Shown: positions 23,604 to 24,215 of the stretch, one piece after another | Position numbering within the stretch: the stretch's first letter is position 1 | Layout: each line of letters opens with the position of its first letter | NCBI GenBank assembly: GCA_024684065.1 | Contig: JAIKXO010000095.1 | Location: 1-24,215, forward strand | Direction: 5' to 3' | DNA length: 24,215 nt | DNA from: Lachnospiraceae bacterium | Lineage (GTDB): Bacteria; Bacillota_A; Clostridia; Lachnospirales; Lachnospiraceae | Program-made: the position numbers and the translations under genes | The notes under the pieces: generated by a model | The model's database searches: none | Told to the model about the DNA's origin: nothing | What the model saw: the letters and a program-made list of their open reading frames with translations, nothing else

Positions 23604-23904
23604 TCTCCCGTAGAAGAGTTATAATCAGTACTTCGTGTGATATGATACCACAGTCCTTTCTTATGTCAAAGTAATATTTTTTCAAACTGCTTCACATGAA
23701 AAGCACCCGGCCATTATTTGATATAATCAGGACAGGCCTTATGCTGCGGGCGCCGGACAGAACGCATAAAACTATCAGCACCTTATAGTCAAAACAAAAC
23801 AAGGTGGCGCCCGGCTTATAGTAAAAATCGTATTGGTATAAACCGTTTTATTAAGAAGAGTTCATTGCATTTATATACTGCACAATCTATAATTAAGGAG
23901 AAAA
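23604..23904 (+). promoter_or_regulatory. Long structured leader with extended -10 promoter upstream of the STT3-like gene
   Basis: This region has no gene of more than a few codons. An extended -10, TGATATAAT (23719-23727), predicts a start near 23734 and a leader of about 250 nt. The leader contains a perfect 8-bp GC-only inverted repeat CGGGCGCC (23747-23754)/GGCGCCCG (23806-23813). The 51-nt loop carries ACTAT/ATAGT, and CTTATAGT occurs twice. It also separates this gene from the divergent InlB/LysM pseudogene. No known riboswitch class is recognised. Confidence 0.45.
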
Positions 23905-23991
23905 ATGGATGTAGAGAAAGTTCAAAACTCCTGCTTTTTTAATGATCTCGAACCGTCCCAATGTTTCATAAAGGAAGAGGACAGATGGTGA
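23905..23991 (+). CDS. 28-residue ORF overlapping the STT3-like start, possible leader peptide
   Basis: An AAGGAG site 4 bases before an ATG opens a 28-codon frame (MDVEKVQNSCFFNDLEPSQC then FIKEEDRW) that ends in TGA overlapping the ATG of the next gene by 7 bases (ATGGTGA). The strong ribosome site and the overlap suggest that it is translated and couples to the next gene. No codon run or terminator/antiterminator structure of an attenuator is obvious. It could be a short spurious frame. Confidence 0.4.
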   Translation: MDVEKVQNSCFFNDLEPSQCFIKEEDRW

Positions 23992-24215
23992 AAAAAGAAA
24001 CGAGATGGATCACTCCTGTTATCATTTTCTGCATAATCATAGCATCAATATCCTTCCGCCTGTTATTCCACTATAGCGTCCTGTCTCTTGGTGATGAATA
24101 TATCGACAGCGAAACCGGGGTTCCGTATATCCTGGAATATGATGGCTATTATCACTTAAGGATGACTGAGGATATTGCTTTATACGGACATCCGGGAGAT
24201 ACACTGAAGGACGGG
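23985..24215 (+). CDS. STT3/AglB-like oligosaccharyltransferase, 5' part only
   Basis: The first 77 codons are seen, running off the window end. A basic start (MVKKETRW) is followed by one membrane segment (ITPVIIFCIIIASISFRLLF). The first external loop then carries LEYDGYYHLRMTEDIALYGH and PGDTLKDG. This resembles the first loop of STT3/AglB/PglB enzymes, with an Asp-containing motif just before an aromatic-HLR run and a GxxGDT-type end. Such enzymes move lipid-linked glycans to protein asparagines outside the membrane. AGAGGA precedes the ATG. The catalytic WWD region would lie beyond the window, so the call rests on the N-terminal motif only. Confidence 0.65.
   Translation, partial: MVKKETRWITPVIIFCIIIASISFRLLFHYSVLSLGDEYIDSETGVPYILEYDGYYHLRMTEDIALYGHPGDTLKDG

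Overview
The window looks like a chromosomal segment of an anaerobic gut- or rumen-type Firmicute, most likely a Lachnospiraceae member. The reasons are mid GC content, strong AGGAGG-type ribosome sites, a YesM-type sensor kinase beside a sugar-binding lipoprotein, membrane-anchored zinc-ribbon proteins, a MocR regulator with an ECF-vitamin S component, PrsW and InlB-type repeats. This assignment comes from gene content only. I see no tRNA, rRNA, CRISPR array or intact transposase.

Layout. 1-2766 (minus): a sugar-type ABC binding lipoprotein followed by a YesM-like histidine kinase cut by the window start. 3012-6465 (minus): a zinc-ribbon/TM/propeller-like protein, an HD-GYP phosphodiesterase-like protein and a PilZ protein. 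The last two are c-di-GMP functions, and a diguanylate cyclase lies at 21072-22505. 6673-9485: a MocR regulator, divergent from an ECF transporter S component and a YwlG/DUF436 protein. Both plus-strand genes are preceded, right up to their Shine-Dalgarno, by copies of an almost identical 60-nt structured repeat (two tandem, one single), which is the best candidate here for an undescribed cis-regulatory element. 9538-11097 (minus): a secreted S10 serine carboxypeptidase.

11344-13960 (plus): a tight cassette of ECF sigma factor, small two-TM protein, polytopic membrane protein and PrsW-type intramembrane protease. It reads as a self-contained regulated-proteolysis signalling unit. 14262-15702: two convergent zinc-ribbon membrane proteins, the first with a one-base frameshift in its signal peptide, the second a TPM-domain protein. 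15803-19518 (minus): a bifunctional fucokinase/GDP-fucose pyrophosphorylase followed by an inositol-monophosphatase-family enzyme.

19650-21070: a cluster of hairpins and inverted REP-like repeats bracketing an acyltransferase gene with two compensating frameshifts. 21072-22505 (minus): a GGDEF protein with an intact I-site. 22674-23603 (minus): a degraded secreted InlB-repeat/LysM protein. The plus-strand right end has a long structured leader, a 28-codon ORF and the start of an STT3-like oligosaccharyltransferase. Several broken genes are broken by single-base homopolymer indels, so real decay and consensus error both need considering.
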